A program made the translations under genes and the position numbers. Below the pieces are notes generated by a model that did not search any database, was not told the origin of the DNA, and was given only the letters and a program-made list of their open reading frames with translations. DNA of 64,000 nucleotides from an uncultured Oscillospiraceae bacterium (lineage in GTDB: Bacteria > Bacillota > Clostridia > Oscillospirales > Oscillospiraceae), in contig CATKZP010000001.1 of the NCBI GenBank assembly GCA_949841355.1, forward strand, positions 62,001 to 126,000, in the 5' to 3' direction. Shown here one piece after another: positions 8,685-18,145 of the stretch; the stretch's first letter is position 1; each line of letters starts with the position of its first letter.

Positions 8685-9857
8685 TCAGCGCTTCATGTTG
8701 ACCAGTTCCTCCAGCATGGAGTCGGTCACGGTGATGATGCGGGTGTTGGCCTGATAGCCGCGCTGGGTCAGGATCATCTGGGAAATCTCCTGGGCCAGGT
8801 CGGTCTTGGACATCTCCAGGCCGTTGGAGATAATGGAGGCGTTCTTCGCGCCCTTGCGCAGGCGCAGGCCGTCCACGGGCTCGGCGTCATCGCCGCCATT
8901 CGCGTCGCCCTGGGCCAGAGACTGGTTCACATAAGTGATGTTCATGTCGTCGCCCGCGCCGCCGAACAGGGCCACGGACAGGTCGCCCGAACCCTCGCCG
9001 GCCTTGTAGTAGTTGTTGCCGATGCTGGTCACGCCGTTGGGGTTGGTCACCAGGCCGATGGCCACCGCGCCGATGACCACCTGCTCGCTGGTATCAGAGC
9101 AGATGCCGCTGATGACGCCGGTTTTCCCATCCACGGTGATACTGCTGAACTTGGCCTTGGGATAGGGCTCGGCCTCAGTTCCCGCGGGGGCGTCGTCAGC
9201 CACGGGCTTCATCGCGTCGTGGAGACGGCCGACCGCGCCTGCGTCGGCCCCGTCGCCCGCTACTGCGGTGGTGGGCCATTTCAGCTCCAGCGCTCCATCA
9301 GCATCACCGGCCTTGGCTCCCACACCAGGAAAACGGATGGGCACCAGCTGATCGCTGAAGATAGCCTTGCCGGTAGCCGCATCGATCCCGGTGCACAGGA
9401 AGCCGTAGACCACCTGGCCGTCGTTGTTGGTGAGGTAGCCGTCCGCCTTGAACTCGAAATTGCCCACCCGAGTCAGGTTCAGCGCGGTGAATGCGTTCAT
9501 ATCGTTGGCGCTGCCGTCAAACGTGTCCGCGATGGTCTTGTCGCCCACCATGAAGAAGCCGTCGCCGTCGATCATCATGTCGGTGGCCTTGCCGGTGACA
9601 GCGTAGTTGCCCGTGCTCATGTCGATGTCCACCGAGCCAAGGTTGGAGCCGTAGCCGATCTGGGAGGGGTTCTTGCCGCCCACGGTATTGGTGCCGTCGG
9701 AGCCGCCGGACAGAGTGGTGTAGATGGAGGTGCGGAACACCGAACGGCTGGCCTTATAGCCATAGGTGTTCACGTTGGCCACGTTGTTGCCGATGACGTT
9801 CAGATTCTGCATATGGGTCCGCAGACCCGCGATTGCCGCATACATTGCACCAGTCAT
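8685..9857 (-). CDS. flgE: FlgE, flagellar hook protein
   Basis: This 390-residue axial protein has the N-terminal rod/hook pattern YAAIAGLRTHMQNLNVIGNNVANVNTYGYK and the C-terminal SNGLEMSKTDLAQEISQMILTQRGYQANTRIITVTDSML, forming the coiled ends that pack in the hook core. The variable centre is acidic and Ala/Gly-rich. The length is on the short side for FlgE, and FlgG-type proteins look similar. The position after flgD and before flbD/motA supports the hook protein. It starts with ATG and ends 14 bases before the hairpin. Confidence 0.9.
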   Translation of the reverse strand: MTGAMYAAIAGLRTHMQNLNVIGNNVANVNTYGYKASRSVFRTSIYTTLSGGSDGTNTVGGKNPSQIGYGSNLGSVDIDMSTGNYAVTGKATDMMIDGDGFFMVGDKTIADTFDGSANDMNAFTALNLTRVGNFEFKADGYLTNNDGQVVYGFLCTGIDAATGKAIFSDQLVPIRFPGVGAKAGDADGALELKWPTTAVAGDGADAGAVGRLHDAMKPVADDAPAGTEAEPYPKAKFSSITVDGKTGVISGICSDTSEQVVIGAVAIGLVTNPNGVTSIGNNYYKAGEGSGDLSVALFGGAGDDMNITYVNQSLAQGDANGGDDAEPVDGLRLRKGAKNASIISNGLEMSKTDLAQEISQMILTQRGYQANTRIITVTDSMLEELVNMKR

Positions 9858-9958
9858 AGTAAGATAATTAACTCCTTTCGGTGTGGCGCCGCCCGGCCCG
9901 CGTCAATCGGACGCAGGCCGAAGGCATCCGAAATTGGTCCTGCCTTCTGTATATCATA

Positions 9959-10339
9959 TTACAGGAACACGGCGCCGTCAATGTTCGTAAATATATTTTG
10001 TTTCATTTCCTCTTGTGTAATGGCTGTGATGACCCTGGCATTGGGCACATTGATGATAAAAGCCTTCTCGGTGTCCATGGCCAGGATATTGGTAGCCCCT
10101 TTTGCCTGAGCCCGGATGACGCTGCCCGCCAACTGATCCATCAGATCGGGCGTCACCTCAATGCCCCGCTCCTGCGCCCGGGAGATGGCGTGCTTGGAAA
10201 ACTCCACGCCCTGCGGCTGCTGTTCCTGCCGGGCCAGCTCCTGCTGGAGCATGGCGCCGAAGCCGCCTGCCGGTCCACGCTGCGGTACCCGGGCCTGCGG
10301 CGCGTCCCTGCGCTCTAGTCCTGATACACGCTGGATCAT
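9959..10339 (-). CDS. Flagellar operon protein of the TIGR02530 type
   Basis: This 126-residue soluble protein has the family core FSKHAISRAQERGIEVTPDLMDQLAGSVIRAQAKGATNILAMDTEKAFIINVPNARVITAI near residues 46-106. Proteins of this type are found between flgD and flgE across Firmicutes. Its exact role is not established; a role in hook or rod assembly is only suggested by its place. Its N-terminus is basic and Pro/Gln-rich and looks disordered. Confidence 0.85.
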   Translation of the reverse strand: MIQRVSGLERRDAPQARVPQRGPAGGFGAMLQQELARQEQQPQGVEFSKHAISRAQERGIEVTPDLMDQLAGSVIRAQAKGATNILAMDTEKAFIINVPNARVITAITQEEMKQNIFTNIDGAVFL

Positions 10340-10359
10340 CTCATGTCACCTCATTTTTC

Positions 10360-10995
10360 TCAGTCGGTGGGTGCGCCCTGCTCTCCCTGGTACTGGGGGT
10401 TGGTTTCGGTCTCGCCGGAACCCTCTGCGGGGGGAGTGGGTTCGCCGCCGTCGGGCTTATCAACGCCATCGCCGCCGTCGGGCTTGTCGGTGCCGTCCAC
10501 GCCGCCGTCGCCTTCGCCCTCGCCGGGCTTCTCGGTGTCCTCCTCCTTGTCCAGGGGGGGAAGCTGGCCCACAGCCATGATCTGATTCAGCCCATAGGTC
10601 TCGATATTGCCCTTGCTGTCCTTGCCGAAGATCACCTGCTGGCCGTTCATCACGCCGGTGCCCGTGACCAGAACCTCCCGCTCCTCCAGGCCCTTCTCCG
10701 TCACGATGCCGATGGTGACCACCTTGCCCACCAGGGAGCTGGCATAGCTCTGCACGCTGGTTTCCGTCATGTTGGAGATGGCGGTGATCATCTGCATCTG
10801 CACCATCTGATTCATCATCTCGCTGGTGTCCATGGCGTTGTCGATGGTCTGGTTCTGAAGCTGCACGATCATCAGCTGGAGGAAGTCCTCCATATTCAGC
10901 TCGGTGTTCCCCTTGCGGCTGGTGCTGTTTTCCGGACGCAGTCCCGCGCCGGCGCCCAGCAAGCCCGCAATGTCTGCCATAGAATTGCTGCTCAT
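10360..10995 (-). CDS. flgD: FlgD, flagellar hook cap (hook assembly) protein
   Basis: This 211-residue protein has the FlgD N-terminal pattern LNMEDFLQLMIVQLQNQTIDNAMDTSEMMNQMVQMQMITAISNM (residues about 34-78), followed by SLVGKVVTIG. FlgD forms the cap under which hook subunits polymerise. The C-terminus (about 150-211) is an unusual Asp/Gly/Pro/Glu-rich low-complexity tail with repeated DKPDGG-like units. The usual Ig-like/tudor C-terminal domain is not evident. Confidence 0.92.
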   Translation of the reverse strand: MSSNSMADIAGLLGAGAGLRPENSTSRKGNTELNMEDFLQLMIVQLQNQTIDNAMDTSEMMNQMVQMQMITAISNMTETSVQSYASSLVGKVVTIGIVTEKGLEEREVLVTGTGVMNGQQVIFGKDSKGNIETYGLNQIMAVGQLPPLDKEEDTEKPGEGEGDGGVDGTDKPDGGDGVDKPDGGEPTPPAEGSGETETNPQYQGEQGAPTD

Positions 10996-11014
10996 GGTTT
11001 TACTCCTTTCCGCG

Positions 11015-12121
11015 TTACTCGTCTCCCGGGATCAGACCCAGGCGGAGCTGCTGCATAAAGTCCTGGGAATTGGTGTGCTCCCGGCGCTGGCGGCGCTCCT
11101 GGCCGTCCTGGGCGTGGCCGTTGTGGCCGTCGTAGTTCTGCTGCTGCTGATTCTGCTGGGTCTCCTGCTGGCGCTGGACCTCCACCTGGACGTCCTGCCC
11201 GCGGCTGTTCAGCATGCCCTGTAGCTCGCCGGCGTGCCGCTCCAGCAGTCCCCGGGTCTCGGCGCTGTGGGCGGTGAGGGCCACCCGCAGAATGCCGTCG
11301 GCGCTCTGGCTGATCTCCACGGTGACGCTGCCCAGATGCTCGGGGGTGAGCTGGATGCGCACGGTAGACTCGCCCTTCTGCAAGGCCTGGGCCAGCTGTG
11401 TGTCGATCTGCTTGGCTACGTCGGGCTCCTGAGCCTGCTGGACGTCATACGCCTCGCCCACCTTCACCGGGGCCGCCTCCACGTCGCCAAAGAGCTGCCG
11501 GGGGGCCTGCTGGACGTCCACGATCTCCACCTCGGCGTCCTCTTCCCCGTTCTCAAGCAGCTGGGGCGCGTTCTCCTCCACGCCGGCCACTTCGTCCGCC
11601 AGCTTCTCCAGCATCTGGGCGGGTCCGTGCTCCACAGTGGGGTCGGTGGCCTCCAAAATCGCGTCGGCCTCCGGGTCGGACACGTCGTACAGCGCGGGGT
11701 CAACCACCGGCTTGCCGTACATCTTCTCCGCCGTGTCGGCGCCCACCAGAATGGGGATCTGCTCACCGTTCTCACCGGCGCGCACGCCGATGCACACGAT
11801 AGGCTCGCCCTCCTGCACCTGGGGCAGCCACTCGGCGGGGTACTGGGCCAGCACACTGGGGTCCACCGGGGCGAGGTACCCCTGCATCCGCTTGGACGTC
11901 TCCACCGGGTCCTCCTGCTTCTGGACAGGGGCCTTCTCCGCCGGTTTTTTGACCGGGGTCTCCGCCTTGGGAGGCTGTTCCAGCAGGGGGTCCTTCTCCT
12001 GGGCCTTCTCCTCCAGCAGCTTCTGGAACTCGTCCGTCTCGCTGCCGCCGGTCTTAGGCAGCTGGGTCTGGCCCGCGATGGTCTGAAGCAGCGCCAGGCC
12101 GATGCCATTTGCCTGTTCCAT
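11015..12121 (-). CDS. fliK: FliK, hook-length control protein
   Basis: This 368-residue protein is rich in Glu, Pro and Gln through its first two thirds. A compact C-terminal domain contains STVRIQLTPEHLGSVTVEISQSADGILRVALTAHSAETRGLLERHAGELQGMLNSRG, the FliK/Flg_hook C-terminal pattern (about residues 255-315). FliK measures hook length and switches FlhB. The tail is Gln-rich (QQETQQNQQQQNY). It lies between fliJ and flgD. Confidence 0.92.
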   Translation of the reverse strand: MEQANGIGLALLQTIAGQTQLPKTGGSETDEFQKLLEEKAQEKDPLLEQPPKAETPVKKPAEKAPVQKQEDPVETSKRMQGYLAPVDPSVLAQYPAEWLPQVQEGEPIVCIGVRAGENGEQIPILVGADTAEKMYGKPVVDPALYDVSDPEADAILEATDPTVEHGPAQMLEKLADEVAGVEENAPQLLENGEEDAEVEIVDVQQAPRQLFGDVEAAPVKVGEAYDVQQAQEPDVAKQIDTQLAQALQKGESTVRIQLTPEHLGSVTVEISQSADGILRVALTAHSAETRGLLERHAGELQGMLNSRGQDVQVEVQRQQETQQNQQQQNYDGHNGHAQDGQERRQRREHTNSQDFMQQLRLGLIPGDE

Positions 12122-12194
12122 GTTCGTTACACCTCCTTGATATTGGGATATTTATTTCCAAACGGCGCAAGCGCCGAATTGGACGCTGTATAGT

Positions 12195-12647
12195 TTACGC
12201 GCCGACGCCGGCCCGCGCCCGGGCGGAGCTGACAAACTCGTCGATCAAGGTCTCCTCCGCCTTCTGCACGGCCTTGTTATAGTCCTCCAGCTTGTGCTCC
12301 TTCAGCTTCTCGATGGAGGAGGTGTCGATCTTGGCGTCCACCACCTGCTGGCGCTTCTTTTCTTCCTTCCTGCGCAGCTCCTCCAGCTTGGCGGTCTCCC
12401 GTTCGATCTCCCGCTCCAGCGCCCGCAGGCCGTTCTGGTAGAGCATGGCGTCGGTCACGGTGAGCCCCTCCATTTTACGCTGGCGGTACTCCTCATTGCA
12501 GTCCCGGTAATCCTGCCAGACCGCCTCCAGCACGCCCTCCTGCTCCCGGACCTGGGCCAGAATGGCGGCGTGCTCACCCTTGAGGGAGTCCAGCACCTGC
12601 TGCTTGTAGGACAGCACCGAGTCCAGAGAGAACTTGAATTTCTTCAT
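12195..12647 (-). CDS. fliJ: FliJ, flagellar export chaperone-escort protein
   Basis: This 150-residue protein is almost entirely alpha-helical coiled coil. It starts MKKFKFSLDSVLSYKQQVLDSLKGE, the FliJ N-terminal pattern (F-x-F-x-L-x2-V-L). FliJ sits in the centre of the FliI hexamer and helps recycle chaperones and activate export. It follows fliI by about 21 bases. Confidence 0.93.
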   Translation of the reverse strand: MKKFKFSLDSVLSYKQQVLDSLKGEHAAILAQVREQEGVLEAVWQDYRDCNEEYRQRKMEGLTVTDAMLYQNGLRALEREIERETAKLEELRRKEEKKRQQVVDAKIDTSSIEKLKEHKLEDYNKAVQKAEETLIDEFVSSARARAGVGA

Positions 12648-12668
12648 CTATCTGTGCACCTCGCTGGT

Positions 12669-13979
12669 TTATTTTAAGATCCTGCCCATCTCTTCTACGC
12701 AGCGTTCGTAGGAAAAGGCCTCGTCCACGTCCTGGGTGAGAAAGTCGTTCACCGCGTCGATCTTGGACATGGCGAAGTCCAGCTTCCGGTTGGTGCCCGG
12801 CTTATAGGCTGCGATGGCCACCAGGTGGGCGTTCTTCTCATAGACTCTCATAATATCTCGTATGCGGGAGGCCAGCTGCCGGTGCTCGGGGGAGACGATC
12901 TCCACCATCAGTCGGGAGATGCTGGCGCTCACGTCGATGGCCGGGTAGTGGTTGGAGTTGGCCAGCTGGCGGGAGAGGACGATGTGCCCGTCCAAAATGC
13001 CGCGCACGGTGTCCGCGATGGGCTCGTTGGTGTCGTCGCCCTCCACCAGCACGGTGTAAACGCCGGTGATGGAGCCATGGCTGAAATTGCCGCTGCGCTC
13101 CAGCAGCTTGGGCATCTCCGCGTACATGGACGGGGTATAGCCCCGGCTCACCGGAGGCTCCCCGATAGCCAGCCCGATCTCCCGCTGGGCCATGGCGAAG
13201 CGGGTGAGGGAGTCCATCATCAGCAGCACGTCGTATCCCTGGTCCCGGAAGTATTCCGCGATGCCGGTGGCCACGCTGGGGCAGCGCATACGCAGCATGG
13301 CGGGCTGATCGGAGGTGGCCACCACTAGAATGGAGCGCTTCATGCCCTCGGGCCCCAGGTCCTTTTCCACGAACTCCAGCACCTCGCGGCCGCGCTCGCC
13401 CACCAGGGCGATGACGTTGATGTCCGCGGTGACGTTCTTGGCGATCATGCCCATCAGGGTGGACTTGCCCACGCCGGAGCCGGCGAATATGCCGATACGC
13501 TGGCCCTTGCCGATGGTGATGAGCCCGTCGATGGCCTTCACGCCGAACTGGATGCGCTCCCGGATGGGAGGGCGCTGGAGGGGGTTGATGTAATTGCCGC
13601 CCACGCAGTAGGAGGTGCCCCCCTCAAAGGGGCCCTTGCCGTCGATGGGCTGGCCCAGGGCGTTGATGATGCGTCCCCGGAGGAACTCGCCCACCTGAAG
13701 GGTGAGCTGCCGCCCGGTGTTGCGCACGAAGTTCCCCGCCGAGATGCCGCTCATGTCCGAGTAGGGCATGAGCAGGATGTGGTCGTTTTTGAAGCCCACC
13801 ACCTCGGCGGTGACCTGTCCGCCGGAGTCGCCGTTATAAATGCGGCAGATGTCGCCCACGGCCGCCCGGCCGCCGGAGGCCTCGATGGACATGCCCACGA
13901 TATTTTCGATTTTTCCCGTCAGGCTGTAGGGCTCCGCGTTGTAGACCTGACGGGTCATTTGTTGAAATACGGAAGGCAT
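12669..13979 (-). CDS. fliI: FliI, flagellar export ATPase
   Basis: This 436-residue protein is of the F1-ATPase beta type. The Walker A motif AGSGVGKS lies at residues 166-173 and the Walker B aspartate at D255 in VLLMMDSLTRFA. The signature VSRGYTPSMYAEMPKLLERSG and C-terminal helices follow. It energises substrate unfolding at the export gate with FliH and FliJ. Length is normal. It lies 69 bases after fliH. Confidence 0.96.
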   Translation of the reverse strand: MPSVFQQMTRQVYNAEPYSLTGKIENIVGMSIEASGGRAAVGDICRIYNGDSGGQVTAEVVGFKNDHILLMPYSDMSGISAGNFVRNTGRQLTLQVGEFLRGRIINALGQPIDGKGPFEGGTSYCVGGNYINPLQRPPIRERIQFGVKAIDGLITIGKGQRIGIFAGSGVGKSTLMGMIAKNVTADINVIALVGERGREVLEFVEKDLGPEGMKRSILVVATSDQPAMLRMRCPSVATGIAEYFRDQGYDVLLMMDSLTRFAMAQREIGLAIGEPPVSRGYTPSMYAEMPKLLERSGNFSHGSITGVYTVLVEGDDTNEPIADTVRGILDGHIVLSRQLANSNHYPAIDVSASISRLMVEIVSPEHRQLASRIRDIMRVYEKNAHLVAIAAYKPGTNRKLDFAMSKIDAVNDFLTQDVDEAFSYERCVEEMGRILK

Positions 13980-14048
13980 AATCTACTCCACCGGCCTGTG
14001 CCTCACGGCCCCGTTCCCGGCCTGGGAGAAGAGGGGCCTCGTCATATT

Positions 14049-14924
14049 CTAATGAAACAGGTTCATGCCCGACGCGCTGTTGGCTGTGTCCATCAAGATG
14101 GTCCGCAGGTTGTTCAGCTGGGTGGCCGCGCTGGCGTCCACGATCTCGTCGGGCATTTCGATGATGCAGGTGCCCGACTCGTCGTCGGACATGGGGATGA
14201 GCCGCACCCGGTCGGACAGCGCCGTCAGCGCGGCGGACAGGGAGGCGGGGATCTGGGTGAGCCGTTTGGCGTCGCACTCGGATATGTATATGTGCACCCA
14301 TTCCTTTTTCTTCCGCTTGTCGATGGCGGTTTGGATCATCCGGCTGATGACGTCGCCGCTGCTCTTCAGGCTGACGCACACCACCTTTTCCGCCACCGCC
14401 AGGGCCAGGTCTCGTAGATCGTCCACGCTCTGGTCCATCTGCCGGTCCAGCGCGGCCCCGGCCTGCTCCAGAAAGCGGTGGACCTCCTCCTCCAGGCGCC
14501 GGGCCTGTTCCTCCCGCAGCTGCCTGGACTCCTCGCCCGCCTGGGCCATTCCCTGCACATACCCCTCCTGGCGCCCCTCCGTCCGGGCCTTGGCGAAAAC
14601 CTCCTCCGCCTCGCTCTGGGCGTCCGCCCTGGCCTTGGCCATCAAAGCCTCCGCCTCCCGGCGGGCGTCGGCCAGGATCTCCTCCGCCTGAATCTGGGCG
14701 AAGCTGATGAGGTTTTCCGCCGGGTCCGGCTCCGGCTCTGGCTCAGCTTCCGGCTCCGGGTCCGCCAGGAGGATGTCCAGCCCCTCCGCCGGCTCCGGCG
14801 GAGGGCTGTCCTCGGGGACGGGCGGCTCCTCCTCTGGCTCCGGCTCTACCACCAGCTCCGACGCGTCGGGAAACAGGTAGGGCTCGGCCTTTGCCTTAGA
14901 GAAGGCTTTGAATATATTAGGCAA
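14049..14924 (-). CDS. fliH: FliH, negative regulator/stator of the FliI ATPase
   Basis: This 291-residue protein starts at a TTG that overlaps the last eight bases of fliG. An acidic Pro/Glu-rich N-terminal third (PEPEEEPPVPED and similar) is followed by a long Ala/Glu/Arg helical region (about 90-170) and a C-terminal domain with EKVVCVSLKSSGDVISRMIQTAID, typical of FliH. It holds FliI at the export apparatus. Confidence 0.92.
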   Translation of the reverse strand: MPNIFKAFSKAKAEPYLFPDASELVVEPEPEEEPPVPEDSPPPEPAEGLDILLADPEPEAEPEPEPDPAENLISFAQIQAEEILADARREAEALMAKARADAQSEAEEVFAKARTEGRQEGYVQGMAQAGEESRQLREEQARRLEEEVHRFLEQAGAALDRQMDQSVDDLRDLALAVAEKVVCVSLKSSGDVISRMIQTAIDKRKKKEWVHIYISECDAKRLTQIPASLSAALTALSDRVRLIPMSDDESGTCIIEMPDEIVDASAATQLNNLRTILMDTANSASGMNLFH

Positions 14925-16002
14925 TGATATCGTCCTTTCCGCCCTTCGCTATGATGATCTCGTTCTTCTCTTCCAGGTCGCGGATGATATCCACAATGCG
15001 CTGCTGGGCGTCCTCCACGTCCTTCAGCTTGACGTTGGTTGTAATCTCCAGGTCGTCCCGGATGTTCTGCGCCATACGGGTGGACATGTTGCTGAGCAGC
15101 TTCTTGGAGACCTCTTCGTTGGCGGTCTTGAGGGCCAGCACCAGGTCCCGCGGGTCGCAGTCCCGGACGAAGCGCTGCACGGAGCGGTCGTCCATGGTGA
15201 TGATGTCCTCGAACACGAACATTCTCTTGCGGATCTCGTCGGCCAGCTCCTGGTCGTAGGCGGCCAGGCCGTCGAAGATGTTTTTCTCGCTGGCGCGGTC
15301 GATGTTGTTCATCACGTCGGCCACGTAGTCGATGCCGCCCACCTTGACGTTTGCGTTGGTGACGATGTTGGAGAACTTCTTGCGCATCTCCGCCTCGATG
15401 ATCTTGACGGCCACGGGGGACACGCTCTCGATCTTGGCCATGCTCTCCACCACCTGGATCTGGCGCTTCTCGTCCAGCTGGGAGATGACGCCGGCGGCCT
15501 TGTCCGGCTCCACGTAGGACAGCACCAGCGCGATGGTCTGGGGCCGCTCGTTCTGCAGCGCGGAGTACAGCGACTTGTCGTCCGCCTTCTCCATAAAGGA
15601 GAAGTTGCGGTTTTGCAGCGACTTCGTCACCTTGCCCAGCAGCTCGTCGGCCGTCTGGGGTCCGTAGGCCTTTTCCAGCACCGTGCGGGCGTATTCCAGA
15701 CCGCCCTCGGTCACCGCCCGGTTGGTGCGGCACAGCTGGTAGAACTCATACAAAATTTCCTCGGTCTGCTCCGAGCCCAAGAAGCCCAGCTTCGCGACCT
15801 CCAGGGTGAGCTGCTCCACGTCCTCCGGCTCCATGTGCTTGTATAGGGCGGACGCCCGCTCCACGCCCAGGGAGATGATGACGGTGGCGGCCCGCTGGGC
15901 GCCGGTGAGGGGGACTTCATTGGCGATCTTCTTGCGCGCCGGAGGGGCTTTCGCCTCTGCGGGCGCGGCAGCTTTCTGTTCCGCCACAGCGGCCTCAGCC
16001 AT
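14917..16002 (-). CDS. fliG: FliG, flagellar motor switch protein
   Basis: This protein of about 361 residues includes the FliG patterns LTGAQRAATVIISLG, FSNIVTNANVKVGGIDYVADVMNNIDRASEKNI and the torque-helix region RKRMFVFEDIITMDDRSVQRFVRDCDPRDLVLALK. It links the MS ring to the stator. Two in-frame ATGs are possible. The second (16002) is chosen because GGAGG ends nine bases before it; the first (16011) touches the ribosome binding site. The N-terminus is Ala/Lys-rich. The start overlaps the end of fliF. Confidence 0.95.
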   Translation of the reverse strand: MAEAAVAEQKAAAPAEAKAPPARKKIANEVPLTGAQRAATVIISLGVERASALYKHMEPEDVEQLTLEVAKLGFLGSEQTEEILYEFYQLCRTNRAVTEGGLEYARTVLEKAYGPQTADELLGKVTKSLQNRNFSFMEKADDKSLYSALQNERPQTIALVLSYVEPDKAAGVISQLDEKRQIQVVESMAKIESVSPVAVKIIEAEMRKKFSNIVTNANVKVGGIDYVADVMNNIDRASEKNIFDGLAAYDQELADEIRKRMFVFEDIITMDDRSVQRFVRDCDPRDLVLALKTANEEVSKKLLSNMSTRMAQNIRDDLEITTNVKLKDVEDAQQRIVDIIRDLEEKNEIIIAKGGKDDIIA

Positions 16003-17656
16003 TGTCTCCATCCTCCTTCAGCCAGCTCTTGATCAGCAGCGCCGCGACCTCCATGTTCTCGTCCACATAATCCCGGATGCTCTGGCGCAGCTCCATGCTC
16101 CGTTCGGTGTGCAGGTCCATCACGTCCGCGCCCACAGGCTCGCCGTTCTCGTCCAGCTGCACGCCGTCCTCCGTCTGCTGGGGCATTGCCGTCGCCAGCA
16201 GCTCCTCCACGGCCCGCTGCTCGGCCTCCTGCTTCTTGCGCTTCTTGCCCCGCAGCAGCAGGATGATGGTCAGCACGATGGCGAACAGCAGCAGGCCGGC
16301 GCCCGCGGCGATGACCACCCACAGCGGAATGCCCAGGGCCTCCCAGCCGGAGGGCGCGGGCGGAAGCGGCTCGGGCTCGTTGAACTCGTCGTGGATGACG
16401 GTGATGTACCGGGACAGGTATTGCAGCTCGGTCATCCCGTCGTCCAGTTCCAGCGGGGCCACCAGGCCGATGGCGCTGGCCGCCCCCTTCAGAATCGTGT
16501 CCACATCGGCGTTGGGGCAGTCCTTGGCGTCGATGCCGATGGTGGCGGTGACCTTAGAGATGGTGCCCGCCGTAATAATCATCTGGGTCTGGGTCTTGGA
16601 ATTGTCGTACTCGGTCTGGTGCTGCTCCTCCAGAATGCCCTGAAGCTCCGCCTCGGCGTCCTCCGGCTCCACATAGGTGGGAAGCTCCGAGTTGGAGGGG
16701 GTGCCCACCACCCCGCCCACGGCGGCCTCGTCGGGGGTGAGGAACTGGTATGTATAGAACTGCTTGCCGATGATGCCGCGGCCGCCGGTCTCTCCGTCCA
16801 GGGCGAAGTCGGGCAGGGTGACCTTGTAGTCGTTGATGGTCTTGTCGCCCAGCTCCACCTCCACGTTGACGATGACGGACACATTGTCCTCACCGTAAAT
16901 GGGCACATAGCCCTGGAGAATCTTCTTTTCGAAATCCGCCCCGATCTGCCGCTCCAGCTGGAGCTTCAGCGCGGAGCTGGCCGCCGCGACGCCGGCGCTG
17001 TCCACCTGGCCGGAGTAGTCGTTCCCTTCGGTGTCCCCGATGCTGACGGACTCCACATCCAGCCCCGCCACGCTGTTGGCCACATAGTTGCGGATGGCGT
17101 TGGCCTGTCCGCTGGTGAGGGTCTTGCCCTTCTGCATGGTGAGGAGCACACTGGCGGTCGCCTCCACCCTTTTGCTGCTGTCCAGCACATAGAGCTGGTC
17201 CTCGCCCAGGTCGAGGTCCACCGTGACGCTGCGCACGCCGGGGAACTGACTGATGGTCCGCTCCATCCGGCTTCGCGCGTCCACCAGCCAGGCCCGATCC
17301 CGGTCCGCCTGGGTGGACAGGGCGCTGACCTGTTCAAAGTATCCGGTGGGGCTGGCGTTGGCCTGGGAGTACTGGTCCACCAGCAGCCGGGCCTTCAGCC
17401 CGCTGACCTGGCTCTCCGGCACCTTGACCGTCCCTGAGCCCTCCACCCGGTAGTCGGTGAACCCCTGCTCCTGGAGCCAGCTGAGCACGGCCCCGGCCTC
17501 CTCCTCAGTGGCTCCGGAAATCAGGGGAGCGTAGGGCCTGGTGTTCAAGAAAATGACGATGCCGATAATCAGCGCGGCCAACGTGACACCAATGATGATC
17601 CATATTTTTTTGGAAACTTTTCCGAGGGCTTCCTTTACTTTTTCAAAGTAGCCCAT
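15995..17656 (-). CDS. fliF: FliF, flagellar MS-ring protein
   Basis: This protein of about 553 residues has a transmembrane helix near the N-terminus (KIWIIIGVTLAALIIGIVIFL), ring-building motifs (LLVDQYSQANASPTGYFEQ, RDRAWLVDARSRMERTISQFPGVRSVTVDLDL), a second transmembrane helix near WVVIAAGAGLLLFAIVLTIILLL, and a cytoplasmic FliG-binding tail. The ATG at 17656 has AAGGA seven bases upstream. A TTG six codons further upstream (17674) is an alternative with a weaker site. It is the base on which the export gate and C-ring assemble. Confidence 0.94.
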   Translation of the reverse strand: MGYFEKVKEALGKVSKKIWIIIGVTLAALIIGIVIFLNTRPYAPLISGATEEEAGAVLSWLQEQGFTDYRVEGSGTVKVPESQVSGLKARLLVDQYSQANASPTGYFEQVSALSTQADRDRAWLVDARSRMERTISQFPGVRSVTVDLDLGEDQLYVLDSSKRVEATASVLLTMQKGKTLTSGQANAIRNYVANSVAGLDVESVSIGDTEGNDYSGQVDSAGVAAASSALKLQLERQIGADFEKKILQGYVPIYGEDNVSVIVNVEVELGDKTINDYKVTLPDFALDGETGGRGIIGKQFYTYQFLTPDEAAVGGVVGTPSNSELPTYVEPEDAEAELQGILEEQHQTEYDNSKTQTQMIITAGTISKVTATIGIDAKDCPNADVDTILKGAASAIGLVAPLELDDGMTELQYLSRYITVIHDEFNEPEPLPPAPSGWEALGIPLWVVIAAGAGLLLFAIVLTIILLLRGKKRKKQEAEQRAVEELLATAMPQQTEDGVQLDENGEPVGADVMDLHTERSMELRQSIRDYVDENMEVAALLIKSWLKEDGDNG

Positions 17657-17721
17657 CAGCTTTTCCTTATTCAAGCCCTATCAACTCCGCTCTCCGCGTT
17701 CTCTGCCCCTGGCACTCTGCA

Positions 17722-18108
17722 TTAGACGCTCATATTTTTCAGCTCATTGTAGGCGTCCAGCGCCTTGTTGCGCATCTGGATCAGCAGATCCACCGCGATT
17801 TCGTTCTTATAGGCGGCAATGCCCAGCTGGACAGGATTGTCCAGCTGGCCGGTAGACAGCAGATATTGGGCCTGGGTAAACTCCGCGTCGGTGTCCTTCA
17901 CGTTCTGGATGAGGTCGGTGAACAGGGAGCCGAATGCGCTGTCCTTCACCTCGCTCAGCTCGGTGGCGCTCTCCTCCTGTCCGGGCAGGGCGGGAGGAGT
18001 GATCTTCTGCATGGTGTTGGCAATGCCGGGAATGCCGGTGATGCCGCTCATTGCCCCGGGGGCGGCGATGCCGCTGATGCCGGTGATGCCGTCGGTCATG
18101 GAGCTCAT
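17722..18108 (-). CDS. fliE: FliE, flagellar rod/MS-ring junction protein
   Basis: This 128-residue protein has a Gly/Ile/Met-rich N-terminus (GITGISGIAAPGAMSGITG) and the FliE core SAFGSLFTDLIQNVKDTDAEFTQAQYLLSTGQLDNPVQLGIAAYKNEIAVDLLIQMRNKALDAYNELKNM. It joins the rod to FliF. The N-terminal repeat-like extension is longer than in many FliE proteins. The order flgB-flgC-fliE-fliF supports the call. Confidence 0.93.
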   Translation of the reverse strand: MSSMTDGITGISGIAAPGAMSGITGIPGIANTMQKITPPALPGQEESATELSEVKDSAFGSLFTDLIQNVKDTDAEFTQAQYLLSTGQLDNPVQLGIAAYKNEIAVDLLIQMRNKALDAYNELKNMSV

Positions 18109-18145
18109 GGCTGAATCTCTCCTTTATATATCCAAATCTGCGTAC

